Origin: Petrotoga olearia DSM 13574
GTDB taxonomy: Bacteria; Thermotogota; Thermotogae; Petrotogales; Petrotogaceae
Reading direction: 5' to 3'
NCBI RefSeq assembly: GCF_002895525.1
Contig: NZ_AZRL01000022.1
Span: 124,001 to 188,000 of the forward strand
Length of the DNA: 64,000 nt
In this document: piece after piece, positions 19,266 to 27,655 of the stretch
Layout of the letters: each line of letters begins with the position of its first letter
How positions within the stretch are numbered: the stretch's first letter is position 1
Program-made: the position numbers and the translations under genes
Notes under the pieces: generated by a model
The model's input: the letters and a program-made list of their open reading frames with translations, nothing else
Told to the model about the DNA's origin: nothing
Databases searched by the model: none

Positions 19266-20583
19266 TGCAATTTTTAGGCAAACAATAGTTTTTACAGCCA
19301 TTACTATGAGTATAGTATTGACAATTGTTGGCATAGTGAGGATCGTTTTTGTACAATTCATACTTCAAAGTTACAACGACATGTATATTGCACAATTGAA
19401 TGTAAGTGGACTGAATAGGGGAAATGCCAACAATCCTCAGGAACCTCTAGATTTGCTTTACCAAATTATGCAAGATTCAAGTGTATTGAGAAGAAGTTTA
19501 TTATCAAACAGGATCGTCATTCTAGATGGACAGTTGATTTCAGATCCTTATGGTTTGATAAAGGAGAATTTCAAAATTCCCAGGTTACCGTATCTTTATG
19601 AATCTGATGGAATGTACTACATCTTTGCAGGTATTCCTATATTTGGTTCGTCTCTTTTAATAGTCGGCGGACCATCTCTTGAGCTAACAGCTCTTTTGAG
19701 AAACTTTGAAAAAGCAGTCTTTGTAATAATAACGACTGGTTTTTTTATATCACTATTGGTATCTTATTTTTTAGCAAAAAGCACACTCAAACCAGTAGTC
19801 AAAATGGCAGAACAAATATCTGAAATAGATGCCAATACCATAGATAAGAGGATATCAGAACAAAAATCTCAGGAATTCGATATCTTTGCACAAAAATTAA
19901 ATTCGATGTTGGATAGAATCGAAAATGCATTTGAAATACAAAATCAATTCGTTTCGGACGTTTCTCATGAGCTGAGAACACCTTTAACTTCAATAAATGG
20001 TTACATTAAAATGCTGAAAAGATGGGGGAAAAACGATCCCAAAATTATGGAAGAATCTCTGAACAGTATTGAGGCATCAAGCGAATATTTAAGGGATCTT
20101 GTTGAACAACTCTTGCTGCTGACTAAAAACGATTATCAAATCGAAAAAGAAAGTATCGATATTAAAAACGTAGTAGAAGAAACTTTGAACCTTTTTAAAT
20201 TAGAACTGGACGAATTCAAAATAGATATACAAGGAGAAAGTTTCACAGTAAACAGCTCTAACGAGTATCTCTCTTTAATCCTCAAAATTTTCATTGAAAA
20301 CGCAATAAAATACTCATCAAATCAAAAAGAAATAACAATAAAATTAGACCCCAATCAAAAGAGTATAAGTATACAAGACCATGGTATTGGTATTGAACAA
20401 ACTAAATTAAAAAATATCTTCGAAAGGTTCTACAAAGTGGATTTTTCTCGAAGCGATAAAGGCCATGGATTAGGATTATCAATAGCAAAAAAACTAGCTG
20501 ATGCATTAGATATTGAATTAAAAGCTTATTCTGAATTAGGTAAAGGTAGTACTTTTACCTTGATCTTTTTGAATCAACTGTAA
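19225..20583 (+). CDS. Two-component sensor histidine kinase
   Basis: Membrane kinase partner of the overlapping response regulator. Two transmembrane helices (about residues 18-40 and 165-187) enclose an extracytoplasmic sensor of ~120 residues. A HAMP domain, the phospho-acceptor H248 (VSHELRTP), and the N box (NAIKYSS), G1 (DHGIGIE), F box (FERFYKVD) and G2 (GHGLGLSIAKKLA) of the ATPase follow. The start is uncertain: the GTG at 19225 lies inside the regulator gene, and no in-frame ATG with a ribosome binding site occurs before the first membrane helix. Confidence 0.92.
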   Translation: MLVTLLGRKKVKHSAIFRQTIVFTAITMSIVLTIVGIVRIVFVQFILQSYNDMYIAQLNVSGLNRGNANNPQEPLDLLYQIMQDSSVLRRSLLSNRIVILDGQLISDPYGLIKENFKIPRLPYLYESDGMYYIFAGIPIFGSSLLIVGGPSLELTALLRNFEKAVFVIITTGFFISLLVSYFLAKSTLKPVVKMAEQISEIDANTIDKRISEQKSQEFDIFAQKLNSMLDRIENAFEIQNQFVSDVSHELRTPLTSINGYIKMLKRWGKNDPKIMEESLNSIEASSEYLRDLVEQLLLLTKNDYQIEKESIDIKNVVEETLNLFKLELDEFKIDIQGESFTVNSSNEYLSLILKIFIENAIKYSSNQKEITIKLDPNQKSISIQDHGIGIEQTKLKNIFERFYKVDFSRSDKGHGLGLSIAKKLADALDIELKAYSELGKGSTFTLIFLNQL

Positions 20584-20596
20584 GGAGGAAGCCAAT

Positions 20597-21730
20597 GTGG
20601 TTTATTTCGACAACAACGCAACTACCCAAGTTGACAGCGAGGTTGCTGATTTGATTTTGAAATATATGACAGAATTCTATGCAAACCCTAACTCTATTCA
20701 TCAATTTGGAGTAAATGTTGAAAACGATTTAGAAGAAGCACGAGAGCAAATTTCCGAGCTTTTTAAAGTTTTACCCACGGAGATCTTTTTCACCTCTTGT
20801 GCTACTGAATCAATAAATTGGGTTATAAAAGGAGTTGCTAAAGTCAACAAAAATAGAGGAAAACATATTGTAACCTCTACCATAGAGCATTCTGCTGTTA
20901 TTAATACAGCCAAACAACTAGAAAGGGATGGCTTCGAAGTATCCTATATAAATGTGAATGATAAAGGAGTAATAGATCTAAATGAATTGTCAAAAAATAT
21001 AAGACAAGATACCATACTAGTGAGCTTAATGGCTGCAAATAATGAAGTCGGTACCTTGCAACCTGTTGATGATGCCTACAAAATCATAAAAGAAAAAAAT
21101 GAAGAAACATACTTTCACATTGATGCTGTACAAGCTATTGGTAAAATTCCCTTTGATTTGTACAAATATAAATGTGATTTCGCTTCCTTTTCTGCACATA
21201 AATTTCATGGTCCAAAAGGTGTAGGTATTCTTTACAAACGTAGAGGAACAAGAATATTCCCCTTCATAACAGGAGGTTCTCAAGAAAATGGGATGAGAGC
21301 AGGAACGCAAAATGTTCCAGGAATCATAGGTACGGCTATAGCTTTGAAAAAATCTATTGAAAATCTTGACATAATGAATTCGAATATAAAAAATATTAGG
21401 GATCATCTAGCCGAAGAATTACTAAAAATAGGAGCAAAGATAGTTACTCCCCTAGAAAACTCCGTTCCAAATACATTAGCTTTTTTCTTTCCTAATATAC
21501 GAGGAGATATTATTGTAAACGCCCTCTCAGAAGAAGAAATTTATGTATCAACCACTTCTGCATGCTCAAGTAAGATTAAATCCTTCAGTAGAGTTATGGA
21601 AAGTATGGGGTACAAAAATGACGAGGCAAGTGGTATGATACGAATTAGCTTATCTCACTTGAATAAAGACGATGAGGCAGAATTATTCTTGATTAAGTTA
21701 AAAAATGTCTTGAAATTTTTGAATTATTGA
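20597..21730 (+). CDS. Cysteine desulfurase (NifS/IscS-like)
   Basis: PLP enzyme that takes sulfur from cysteine for Fe-S clusters or tRNA thiolation. Visible are the N-terminal YFDNNATT, HxxxN-type EHSAV, the PLP lysine K202 (SFSAHKFHGPKG) and the persulfide cysteine C323 (TTSACSSK). The start is GTG at 20597, 7 nt behind AAGGAGG. An ATG two bases earlier is out of frame. No iscU-like scaffold gene follows, so the acceptor (for example a tRNA thiolase such as ThiI) is elsewhere. Confidence 0.92.
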   Translation: MVYFDNNATTQVDSEVADLILKYMTEFYANPNSIHQFGVNVENDLEEAREQISELFKVLPTEIFFTSCATESINWVIKGVAKVNKNRGKHIVTSTIEHSAVINTAKQLERDGFEVSYINVNDKGVIDLNELSKNIRQDTILVSLMAANNEVGTLQPVDDAYKIIKEKNEETYFHIDAVQAIGKIPFDLYKYKCDFASFSAHKFHGPKGVGILYKRRGTRIFPFITGGSQENGMRAGTQNVPGIIGTAIALKKSIENLDIMNSNIKNIRDHLAEELLKIGAKIVTPLENSVPNTLAFFFPNIRGDIIVNALSEEEIYVSTTSACSSKIKSFSRVMESMGYKNDEASGMIRISLSHLNKDDEAELFLIKLKNVLKFLNY

Positions 21731-21767
21731 TTTTTTAATGTATAATAAACATAAAGGGGGCGAAAAT

Positions 21768-22652
21768 ATGAGAAGTATGACCGGTTATGGAAGAATAACA
21801 AAAAATATTGGTGATTATAGCTATAATGTAGAAATAAAATCTCTCAACTCCAAAAATCTAAACATCAACACTTCAATCTCACCTTTGTTTTCTCCGTTAG
21901 AATTACATATTCAAAATCTTGTGAAAAAATACTTCAAAAGAGGAACCTTGCGAATTTCTGTAGATATAAAATTATTGAAAACAGACAACATAATAGATGT
22001 AGACTTGGGGTTATCAAAGGCTTATTACAATGCCCTCAACAATTTGATCAACGAACTGCATTTAGCTGATGACGTTAATTTAGAAGATTTGTTAAAATTC
22101 AAAGATATAGTTAAAATTTCCATCGATGAAAAAACTATTGATGACATCTGGGAAGGTATGAAAGAAGTTTTAAAAGAAGTAATCGAAACAGTCTTGAGAT
22201 ATCAAAAAGAAGAAGGTAAAGATCTAAAAGATTTTCTTAATGGTTATTTGAATGAACTTGAAGATATTGTTATTAAAATAGAAGAAAATGCTCACCAAAT
22301 CAAAGAAAAATACAGAGAACAGTTAAAACACAACATTAATTCTTTGATTAGTAATATAGATAATATCGATGAAAATAGGTTAGAAATGGAAATAGTATTA
22401 TTAGCGGAAAGAGCCGACATTAGCGAGGAAATGGACAGATTAAAAAGCCACATTAGAAGATTTAAAAATTTCCTGGAAAATGAAAATAATAACGACAGTA
22501 TAGGACAAGAACTAGATTTTATTTGTCAAGAAATGCATAGGGAATTCAACACAATCGCCTCCAAGTCAAAAATTTTAGAAATAACTAACCTTTCCTTGGA
22601 AGGAAGAACTCTGGTTAATAAAATTCGAGAACAAGCTCAAAATATTCATTAA
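21768..22652 (+). CDS. YicC family endoribonuclease-like protein
   Basis: YicC-type protein, 294 aa. The N-terminal domain begins MRSMTGYGR, the family hallmark, and continues EIKSLNSKNLNI. The C-terminal DUF1732 region ends with EMHREFNTIASKSK and the conserved ...KIREQAQNI. Members are reported to be RNA-binding endoribonucleases. The ATG at 21768 follows AAAGGGGG. The start at 21738 has no such site. It leads a run with remA, gmk and rpoZ, the usual neighbourhood in many bacteria. Confidence 0.93.
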   Translation: MRSMTGYGRITKNIGDYSYNVEIKSLNSKNLNINTSISPLFSPLELHIQNLVKKYFKRGTLRISVDIKLLKTDNIIDVDLGLSKAYYNALNNLINELHLADDVNLEDLLKFKDIVKISIDEKTIDDIWEGMKEVLKEVIETVLRYQKEEGKDLKDFLNGYLNELEDIVIKIEENAHQIKEKYREQLKHNINSLISNIDNIDENRLEMEIVLLAERADISEEMDRLKSHIRRFKNFLENENNNDSIGQELDFICQEMHREFNTIASKSKILEITNLSLEGRTLVNKIREQAQNIH

Positions 22653-22765
22653 AGTATTATAAGCGTTTAATAATATGTTAGGAAACTACTTATAAATTGC
22701 ATTTTAAAGATGTTAAGGGAAGGATGGATCTAAGCTAAATATTTTTGTTGGTGGAGGTGCTCTTT

Positions 22766-23053
22766 ATGTATGGATTGATAAACATAGGTTTTGGAAATAT
22801 TGTTGTTGGTGATAGGGTTATAGCCATTGTTTCTCCTACTTCTCAACCCTTAAAAAGATTAAAAGAAATTGCAGAACAGCAAGGGAAGTTATTAGAAGTA
22901 AACCACGGAAGAAAAACTAGAGCTTTTATAATAACCGACTCTGGTCATGTTATAGCCAGTGCAATTCAACCAGAAACAATTACCAATAGATTCTTGCAAA
23001 ACTATTATGATATTGAAAAAGTTTTAGACAAAATACGCAAGGAAGTATTATAG
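22766..23053 (+). CDS. remA: RemA-like DUF370 regulator
   Basis: 95-residue DUF370 protein, known in Bacillus as RemA, a DNA-binding activator of matrix and osmoprotection genes. Diagnostic stretches are [20 protein letters not shown], the basic [19 protein letters not shown] and PETI. The ATG at 22766 lies behind GGAGGTG. The upstream GTG has none. It sits 1 nt before gmk, an order conserved in Firmicutes and Thermotogota. Its regulon here is not known. Confidence 0.88.
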   Translation: MYGLINIGFGNIVVGDRVIAIVSPTSQPLKRLKEIAEQQGKLLEVNHGRKTRAFIITDSGHVIASAIQPETITNRFLQNYYDIEKVLDKIRKEVL

Positions 23054-23054
23054 C

Positions 23055-23651
23055 ATGGAGGGATTACTTTATATCGTTAGCGGACCATCAGGTGCTGGAA
23101 AATCGACATTGATAAAAAATGCTCTAGACAAAATTACTGGTTTTTCATTTTCTGTTTCCTATACCACAAGAGAAAAAAGACCAGGAGAGATTGACGGAAA
23201 AGATTATTTTTTTATTGATAAAAGCACATTTTTCAAAATGAAAGAGGATGGCGAATTTCTCGAGTGGGCGGAAGTTCATGGGAATTATTATGCCACATCC
23301 AAAAAATTTGTTGAGGAAAAGTTAAAAGAAAGCCGAGGTCTTGTTTTAGATGTCGATGTTCAAGGAGCTCTAAACATAAAAAAAATTTATAAGAACGCCT
23401 TATACATTTTTATTTTACCTCCCTCAAATGAGGATCTAGAAAAAAGACTAAAAGAAAGAGGCACCGAATCAAAAGACTCTTTGAAAATAAGGCTAAAAGA
23501 CGCAGAATGGGAAATTTCTCATATGAAAGATTTCGATTATATAATTGTCAATCAAGAAATCGAAGAATCAACAAATCAATTGATATCAATCCTTGTGGCA
23601 GAACAACTTAAAAGAGAAAGATTCAATGAAAGTACTCCTTTTTTTTTTTAA
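23055..23651 (+). CDS. gmk: Guanylate kinase
   Basis: Phosphorylates GMP to GDP. The P-loop is SGPSGAGKST (residues 9-18). The GMP-binding motif SYTTREKRPGEIDGKDY and the lid region with ERGTESKDSLKIRL are intact. The length of 198 aa is typical. It starts one base after the remA stop, so the two are tightly linked. Confidence 0.96.
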   Translation: MEGLLYIVSGPSGAGKSTLIKNALDKITGFSFSVSYTTREKRPGEIDGKDYFFIDKSTFFKMKEDGEFLEWAEVHGNYYATSKKFVEEKLKESRGLVLDVDVQGALNIKKIYKNALYIFILPPSNEDLEKRLKERGTESKDSLKIRLKDAEWEISHMKDFDYIIVNQEIEESTNQLISILVAEQLKRERFNESTPFFF

Positions 23652-23690
23652 AAAATAAATACGAATTATTAAAATAAGAGGTGAAATCAA

Positions 23691-23909
23691 ATGAATTTAG
23701 GAATAAATTACGATAAAATATTAAAAAGAATAAATTACAAATATGTTATTCCTATTATCGCAGCAAAAAGGGCTGAAACACTAAAAAACTTAGATGAATT
23801 GAAAGGGGTTACTGAAAAAAAAGACTATGTAAGTATTGCCTTAAAAGAATTAGAAGAGGGTAAGATACGAGTTAAAAATTCATCTTTATTAGATAGTTTA
23901 AGTAAATAG
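23691..23909 (+). CDS. rpoZ: RNA polymerase omega subunit
   Basis: Small RNA polymerase subunit that aids assembly of beta-prime. It has 72 aa, with the conserved helix KYVIPIIAAKRAE and the following VSIALKELEEGKI. The ATG follows AGAGGTGA. The gmk-rpoZ order is the bacterial standard. coaBC, which often follows, is replaced here by serS. Confidence 0.9.
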   Translation: MNLGINYDKILKRINYKYVIPIIAAKRAETLKNLDELKGVTEKKDYVSIALKELEEGKIRVKNSSLLDSLSK

Positions 23910-23962
23910 TCTAATCATAACTTTCATAATACTTTTAAAAACATTCACTTCAGGAGGGTAAA

Positions 23963-25237
23963 ATGTTAGACTTAAAGTATATCAGAGAAAATCCTCAAGA
24001 AATAAAAGAAGCTTTAATAAGAAGAAACAACGAAACTTCTATAATAGATGAAATCATCTCTCTCGATGAAGAGAGAAGAAAATTGTTGAAAGAAATCGAA
24101 ACTTTAAGGTCCCTAAGAAATCAAAACTCAAAATTAGTTGCTAAATTGAAAGCCCAAAAGAAAGATGATGAAGCCGAAGAAATAATTACAAAGGGAAAGG
24201 AAATCTCAGAACAAATAAAAAATATAGAATCAGATTTAAAAAAAATTGAAGATGATTTAAATTATAAATTATTATGTGTACCTAATATTCCTGACAGCAG
24301 TGCACCCGTTGGAAAGGATGAGAACGAAAATCTCGAAGTAAGAAGATGGGGAAAACCAAGAGAATTTGATTTTGAGCCAAAAGCTCATTGGGATTTAGGC
24401 CCCGAATTAGACTTTTTAGATTTTGACAGAGCGGCTAAACTAAGCGGATCTCGATTCACCATCTTAAAAGGAGACATAGCTCGCTTAGAGCTAGCTTTAA
24501 TCAATTTTATGATAGACTTACATACAAAAGAGCATGGTTACACCTTTATACTACCTCCACATCTAGTTACAAAAGAAACTATCACCTCATCGGGTCAACT
24601 ACCGAAATTTGAAGATGATTTATATAAAACTTCTTTAGATCAAATGTACCTTATTTCTACTGCAGAAGTTTCTCTGGCTGGTTTACATAGAAACGAAACC
24701 TTAGAATTAAATTCACTCCCTTTAAAATATGTCGCTTATACCCCCTGTTATAGAAGAGAAGCCGGTAGTTATGGAAAAGACGTAAGAGGAATGATCAGGC
24801 AACACCAATTTGATAAAGTAGAATTATTTTGGTATACCACCCAAGAAGAGTCCTCCCAAGCGTTGGAAGAATTAACAACTCACGCAGAAAAGGTGCTACA
24901 ACTATTGAATTTACCATATAGAGTGGTTGCTCTATGCACTGGGGACTTAGGCTTCGCAGCTTCTAAAACTTATGACTTGGAGGTGTGGTTACCCAGTTAC
25001 AATGATTATAAAGAAATATCATCATGCTCAAACACAAAAGATTTTCAAGGAAGAAGGGGAAACATTAGGTACCGAGACAAAGAAAATAAATTAAATTTCG
25101 TTCACACACTAAATGGTTCTGGATTAGCAGTTGGAAGAACTTTAGTTGCGATAATGGAAAATTATCAAACAGCTAATGGCAAGATAAAAATCCCTGAAAG
25201 ACTCGTACCTTACATGGGAAAAGAGCTCATAGGTTGA
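23963..25237 (+). CDS. serS: Serine--tRNA ligase
   Basis: Class II aminoacyl-tRNA synthetase that charges tRNA-Ser. The N-terminal antiparallel coiled coil (residues ~30-105) binds the tRNA. Motif 2 (PCYRREAGSYGKDVRGMIRQ) and motif 3 (LNGSGLAVGRTLVAIMENY) are intact, and TAEVSLAGLH binds serine. At 424 aa it is full length. The ATG follows AGGAGGG. Confidence 0.97.
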   Translation: MLDLKYIRENPQEIKEALIRRNNETSIIDEIISLDEERRKLLKEIETLRSLRNQNSKLVAKLKAQKKDDEAEEIITKGKEISEQIKNIESDLKKIEDDLNYKLLCVPNIPDSSAPVGKDENENLEVRRWGKPREFDFEPKAHWDLGPELDFLDFDRAAKLSGSRFTILKGDIARLELALINFMIDLHTKEHGYTFILPPHLVTKETITSSGQLPKFEDDLYKTSLDQMYLISTAEVSLAGLHRNETLELNSLPLKYVAYTPCYRREAGSYGKDVRGMIRQHQFDKVELFWYTTQEESSQALEELTTHAEKVLQLLNLPYRVVALCTGDLGFAASKTYDLEVWLPSYNDYKEISSCSNTKDFQGRRGNIRYRDKENKLNFVHTLNGSGLAVGRTLVAIMENYQTANGKIKIPERLVPYMGKELIG

Positions 25238-25243
25238 TTATAA

Positions 25244-25942
25244 ATGCCAAATACGTTTTACGGAAAAAAGGTAAATGAAGAAATTATTCTAAATGAAGAA
25301 GAAACCGCACACATAAAAATAACAAGAAAGGTCGAGGGAGAAAAAGTAAAGGTAATAACAGGAGATGGGCTATTATACACCACATCAATAGTAAAAATAG
25401 GTAAAAAAGAAACGATCCTTGAAATTATAGACAAAGAAAAACCACAAGAAGATAATAAACCATATGTATCGGTATATTTAGGCATGAGTAAATGGGATAG
25501 AATGCATTTGTTGTTAGAAAAAATGGTTGAATTAAGGGCAAATAGCTTTTATCTTTACCGCGGAGAAAAATCAGAGATAAATTATAAAAATTTGAACAAG
25601 TTTCAAAGAACCATAATAGAAACTTCTAAACAAACTATTTTTGCCCATATCCCTCAAATTAATTTTGTAAAATTCGATGAGATTCCCAAAGAAAACACTA
25701 TAGTACTAGACTTAGATGGAACAAATGACAATTTAGGAAAAGTCTTAAAAGAGTTAAAGGGTGCACAGAAAATAAACTTAGTTGTTGGCCCAGAATATGG
25801 ATTTTCAAAAAGAGAAAAAGACTTTTTTTCTACAAACGAATTCAAAACTGTTAATTTGGGTAAAAGTATCTTTCGTTTTGAAACTTCTGCTATATATGCA
25901 ATGAGTATCATTAACTATGAATACAACAGGTTATTTATTTAA
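25244..25942 (+). CDS. rsmE: 16S rRNA (uracil-1498-N3)-methyltransferase
   Basis: SPOUT methyltransferase that modifies U1498 in the decoding centre. The N-terminal PUA-like strand region is followed by the knotted C-terminal domain with VVGPEYGFSKREKDFF and LGKSIFRFETSAIYAMSI. The canonical GPEGG is GPEYG here. At 232 aa it is usual size. It begins 6 nt after serS, so the two are co-transcribed. Confidence 0.9.
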   Translation: MPNTFYGKKVNEEIILNEEETAHIKITRKVEGEKVKVITGDGLLYTTSIVKIGKKETILEIIDKEKPQEDNKPYVSVYLGMSKWDRMHLLLEKMVELRANSFYLYRGEKSEINYKNLNKFQRTIIETSKQTIFAHIPQINFVKFDEIPKENTIVLDLDGTNDNLGKVLKELKGAQKINLVVGPEYGFSKREKDFFSTNEFKTVNLGKSIFRFETSAIYAMSIINYEYNRLFI

Positions 25943-25957
25943 TAAGGGGGGTTCAAA

Positions 25958-26794
25958 ATGCCTGAATGGCTCCAAACAACTATCAATTATCTAATAAGAA
26001 TTGGTATCAGTGTTGCAATTCTCTTTATCGCGAGGTATTTAGCAAAATTTATCTATAGAATCATAATAAACACAGCAGAAAAAAGCGGAAGAGTAACGCT
26101 TCAATACAAGAAATCTTTAATGACGATATTGAACATAGCTATGTATACCTTAGGTGGTTTTATCATTATTTCTGTAATTTTTACCAACCTGAGCGCATTT
26201 CTTGCTGGATTAGGAATAGGTGGTATAATAGTCGCTTTTGCAGTACAAGAACCTCTTGGTAATTTAATCTGTGGATTTTTAATAATGTTGAACCATCTTG
26301 TAGTAGATGGTGAAGCTGTCGAAATAAATGGAATATCTGGATCAGTAGAAGAGATAAACGTTAATCATGTGGTCATAAGAACATGGGATGGAAGAAGAGT
26401 CAACCTTCCCAGTAGAGAAGTTTGGTCAAGCAAGATCATTCATTATTGGCCTACAAACATAAGAAGAAACGAGGTAAAAGTTGGAGTATCTTACTCATCC
26501 GATCTAAACAAGGTAATAAACGTAATAGATGAAGCAGTACGATCAGCCGAATTAGTGCACATAGATGATGACCATCAACCGCTAATCGTTTTTGATGGTT
26601 ACGCCGATTCTTCAATAAACTTCATTGTAAGGTTCTGGGCAAAACAAGAAAATTTTATAAATTCGTCGATGGATGTAGCAAAATCAATTAAACAAAAATT
26701 CGAAGAAAATAAAGTTGAAATACCTTTTAACCAATTAGACCTTCACATAAAAGAAGTCCCCAATGAAATAACACAAAACAAAGAAAATATTTAA
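25958..26794 (+). CDS. mscS: Small-conductance mechanosensitive channel (MscS family)
   Basis: Tension-gated channel that releases solutes under hypo-osmotic shock. Three transmembrane helices come first. The pore helix has the Gly/Ala pattern GLGIGGIIVAFAVQEPLGNL. The beta domain follows (GEAVEINGISGSVEEINVNHVVIRTWDGRRVNLPS), then an alpha/beta C-terminus. At 278 aa it matches short MscS. The GGGGGG ribosome binding site lies right behind rsmE. Confidence 0.94.
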   Translation: MPEWLQTTINYLIRIGISVAILFIARYLAKFIYRIIINTAEKSGRVTLQYKKSLMTILNIAMYTLGGFIIISVIFTNLSAFLAGLGIGGIIVAFAVQEPLGNLICGFLIMLNHLVVDGEAVEINGISGSVEEINVNHVVIRTWDGRRVNLPSREVWSSKIIHYWPTNIRRNEVKVGVSYSSDLNKVINVIDEAVRSAELVHIDDDHQPLIVFDGYADSSINFIVRFWAKQENFINSSMDVAKSIKQKFEENKVEIPFNQLDLHIKEVPNEITQNKENI

Positions 26795-26811
26795 ATTATA
26801 GAAATTTTCAA

Positions 26812-26836
26812 AAAGGCGGTGTAAACCGCCTTTCTT
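26812..26836 (+). terminator. Terminator after mscS
   Basis: AAAGGCGGT and ACCGCCTTT pair around a GTAA loop, followed by CTT and an AT-rich stretch. It separates the serS-mscS group from the flagellar operon. The T tract is short. Confidence 0.8.
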
Positions 26837-26851
26837 AATTTTGCTGTACTG

Positions 26852-26917
26852 TGCAAAAGTTTTTTCATAATGCTTTGAAATACTTCCAAATTCTCATTTG
26901 CGAAGCAAATGATGTTT
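26852..26917 (+). repeat. Second repeat family, copy before motE
   Basis: TGCAAAAG, TTCATAATGCTTTGAAATA, TTCCAAATTCTCATTTG and CGAAGCAAATGATG in a row, with the hairpin CATTTGC-GAA-GCAAATG at 26895-26911. It is shared with two copies at 32012-32155. All three copies lie upstream of flagellar genes. Confidence 0.75.
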
Positions 26918-26975
26918 GTGTTTAGGAAAATTGACTATTATAAAGAAAAATATTAGTGTAAGGAGGAAATTTCCA

Positions 26976-27653
26976 ATGCAAAAAAAACAAGAAGAAAATC
27001 CGAAACCAAAAAAAAGATCGGGGAAAAAATTCTTAAGAATTATTCTAATTTCCTTGATTGTGGCTATTTTTCTACTTGGAGTTGGTTACATCTACTTCGA
27101 ATATAATAGGCTTTCGTATCTCAATTTGAATCTTCAAAACAGTTGGAGAAGTTATATGGCATATTTAATCGATTTTATACCAGGATTAAGAAATTTATCT
27201 AATTATGAATATCTGGAGATTTCAGATCCTTTCTATTTGCAAAAGGAACTGTTAGATAGCAAACTCAAAGCTATACAAGACGAAAGAGAAAAATTAATTG
27301 CCGAACAAAATGAATTACAAAAACTTTTAGACCAAATTTCACAAGAAAGTGCAAATTTAATGGCTCAAAGAGAAGAATTAGAAAAGTTAAATCAAGAATA
27401 TCAACAAAAAATTGACCAATACAACGATTACAATGCCAGAATAAATACCCTAGCCAATTGGCTAGCTAGATCAACCCCTCAACAAATTGCCAACGCTTTA
27501 AGTAGAGAAGAAGTAAGCGTGGAATTATTAGTAGATGCACTCGCAACGCTTGAATCAAAATCAGCCGCTGAAATACTGCAAGCTCTTGCGCTTGTTAACC
27601 CACAAAAAGCTGCTGAAGTGATAGCCAAAATGGGAGAAAAAAGGAGCGAATAA
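26976..27653 (+). CDS. MotE-like flagellar protein (YlxF/MgtE-N domain)
   Basis: A Lys-rich N-terminus, one transmembrane helix (about residues 21-43), a periplasmic coiled coil (KLKAIQDEREKLIAEQNELQK...) and a C-terminal MgtE-N-like motif (LVDALATLESKSAAEILQALALVNPQKAAEVIAKM). This layout and its place before fliK match the YlxF/MotE group. In other bacteria, MotE helps MotC or the stator assemble. I chose the ATG at 26976, behind AAGGAGG, giving 225 aa. It may be the first gene of the operon after the terminator at 26812. Confidence 0.75.
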   Translation: MQKKQEENPKPKKRSGKKFLRIILISLIVAIFLLGVGYIYFEYNRLSYLNLNLQNSWRSYMAYLIDFIPGLRNLSNYEYLEISDPFYLQKELLDSKLKAIQDEREKLIAEQNELQKLLDQISQESANLMAQREELEKLNQEYQQKIDQYNDYNARINTLANWLARSTPQQIANALSREEVSVELLVDALATLESKSAAEILQALALVNPQKAAEVIAKMGEKRSE

Positions 27654-27655
27654 TT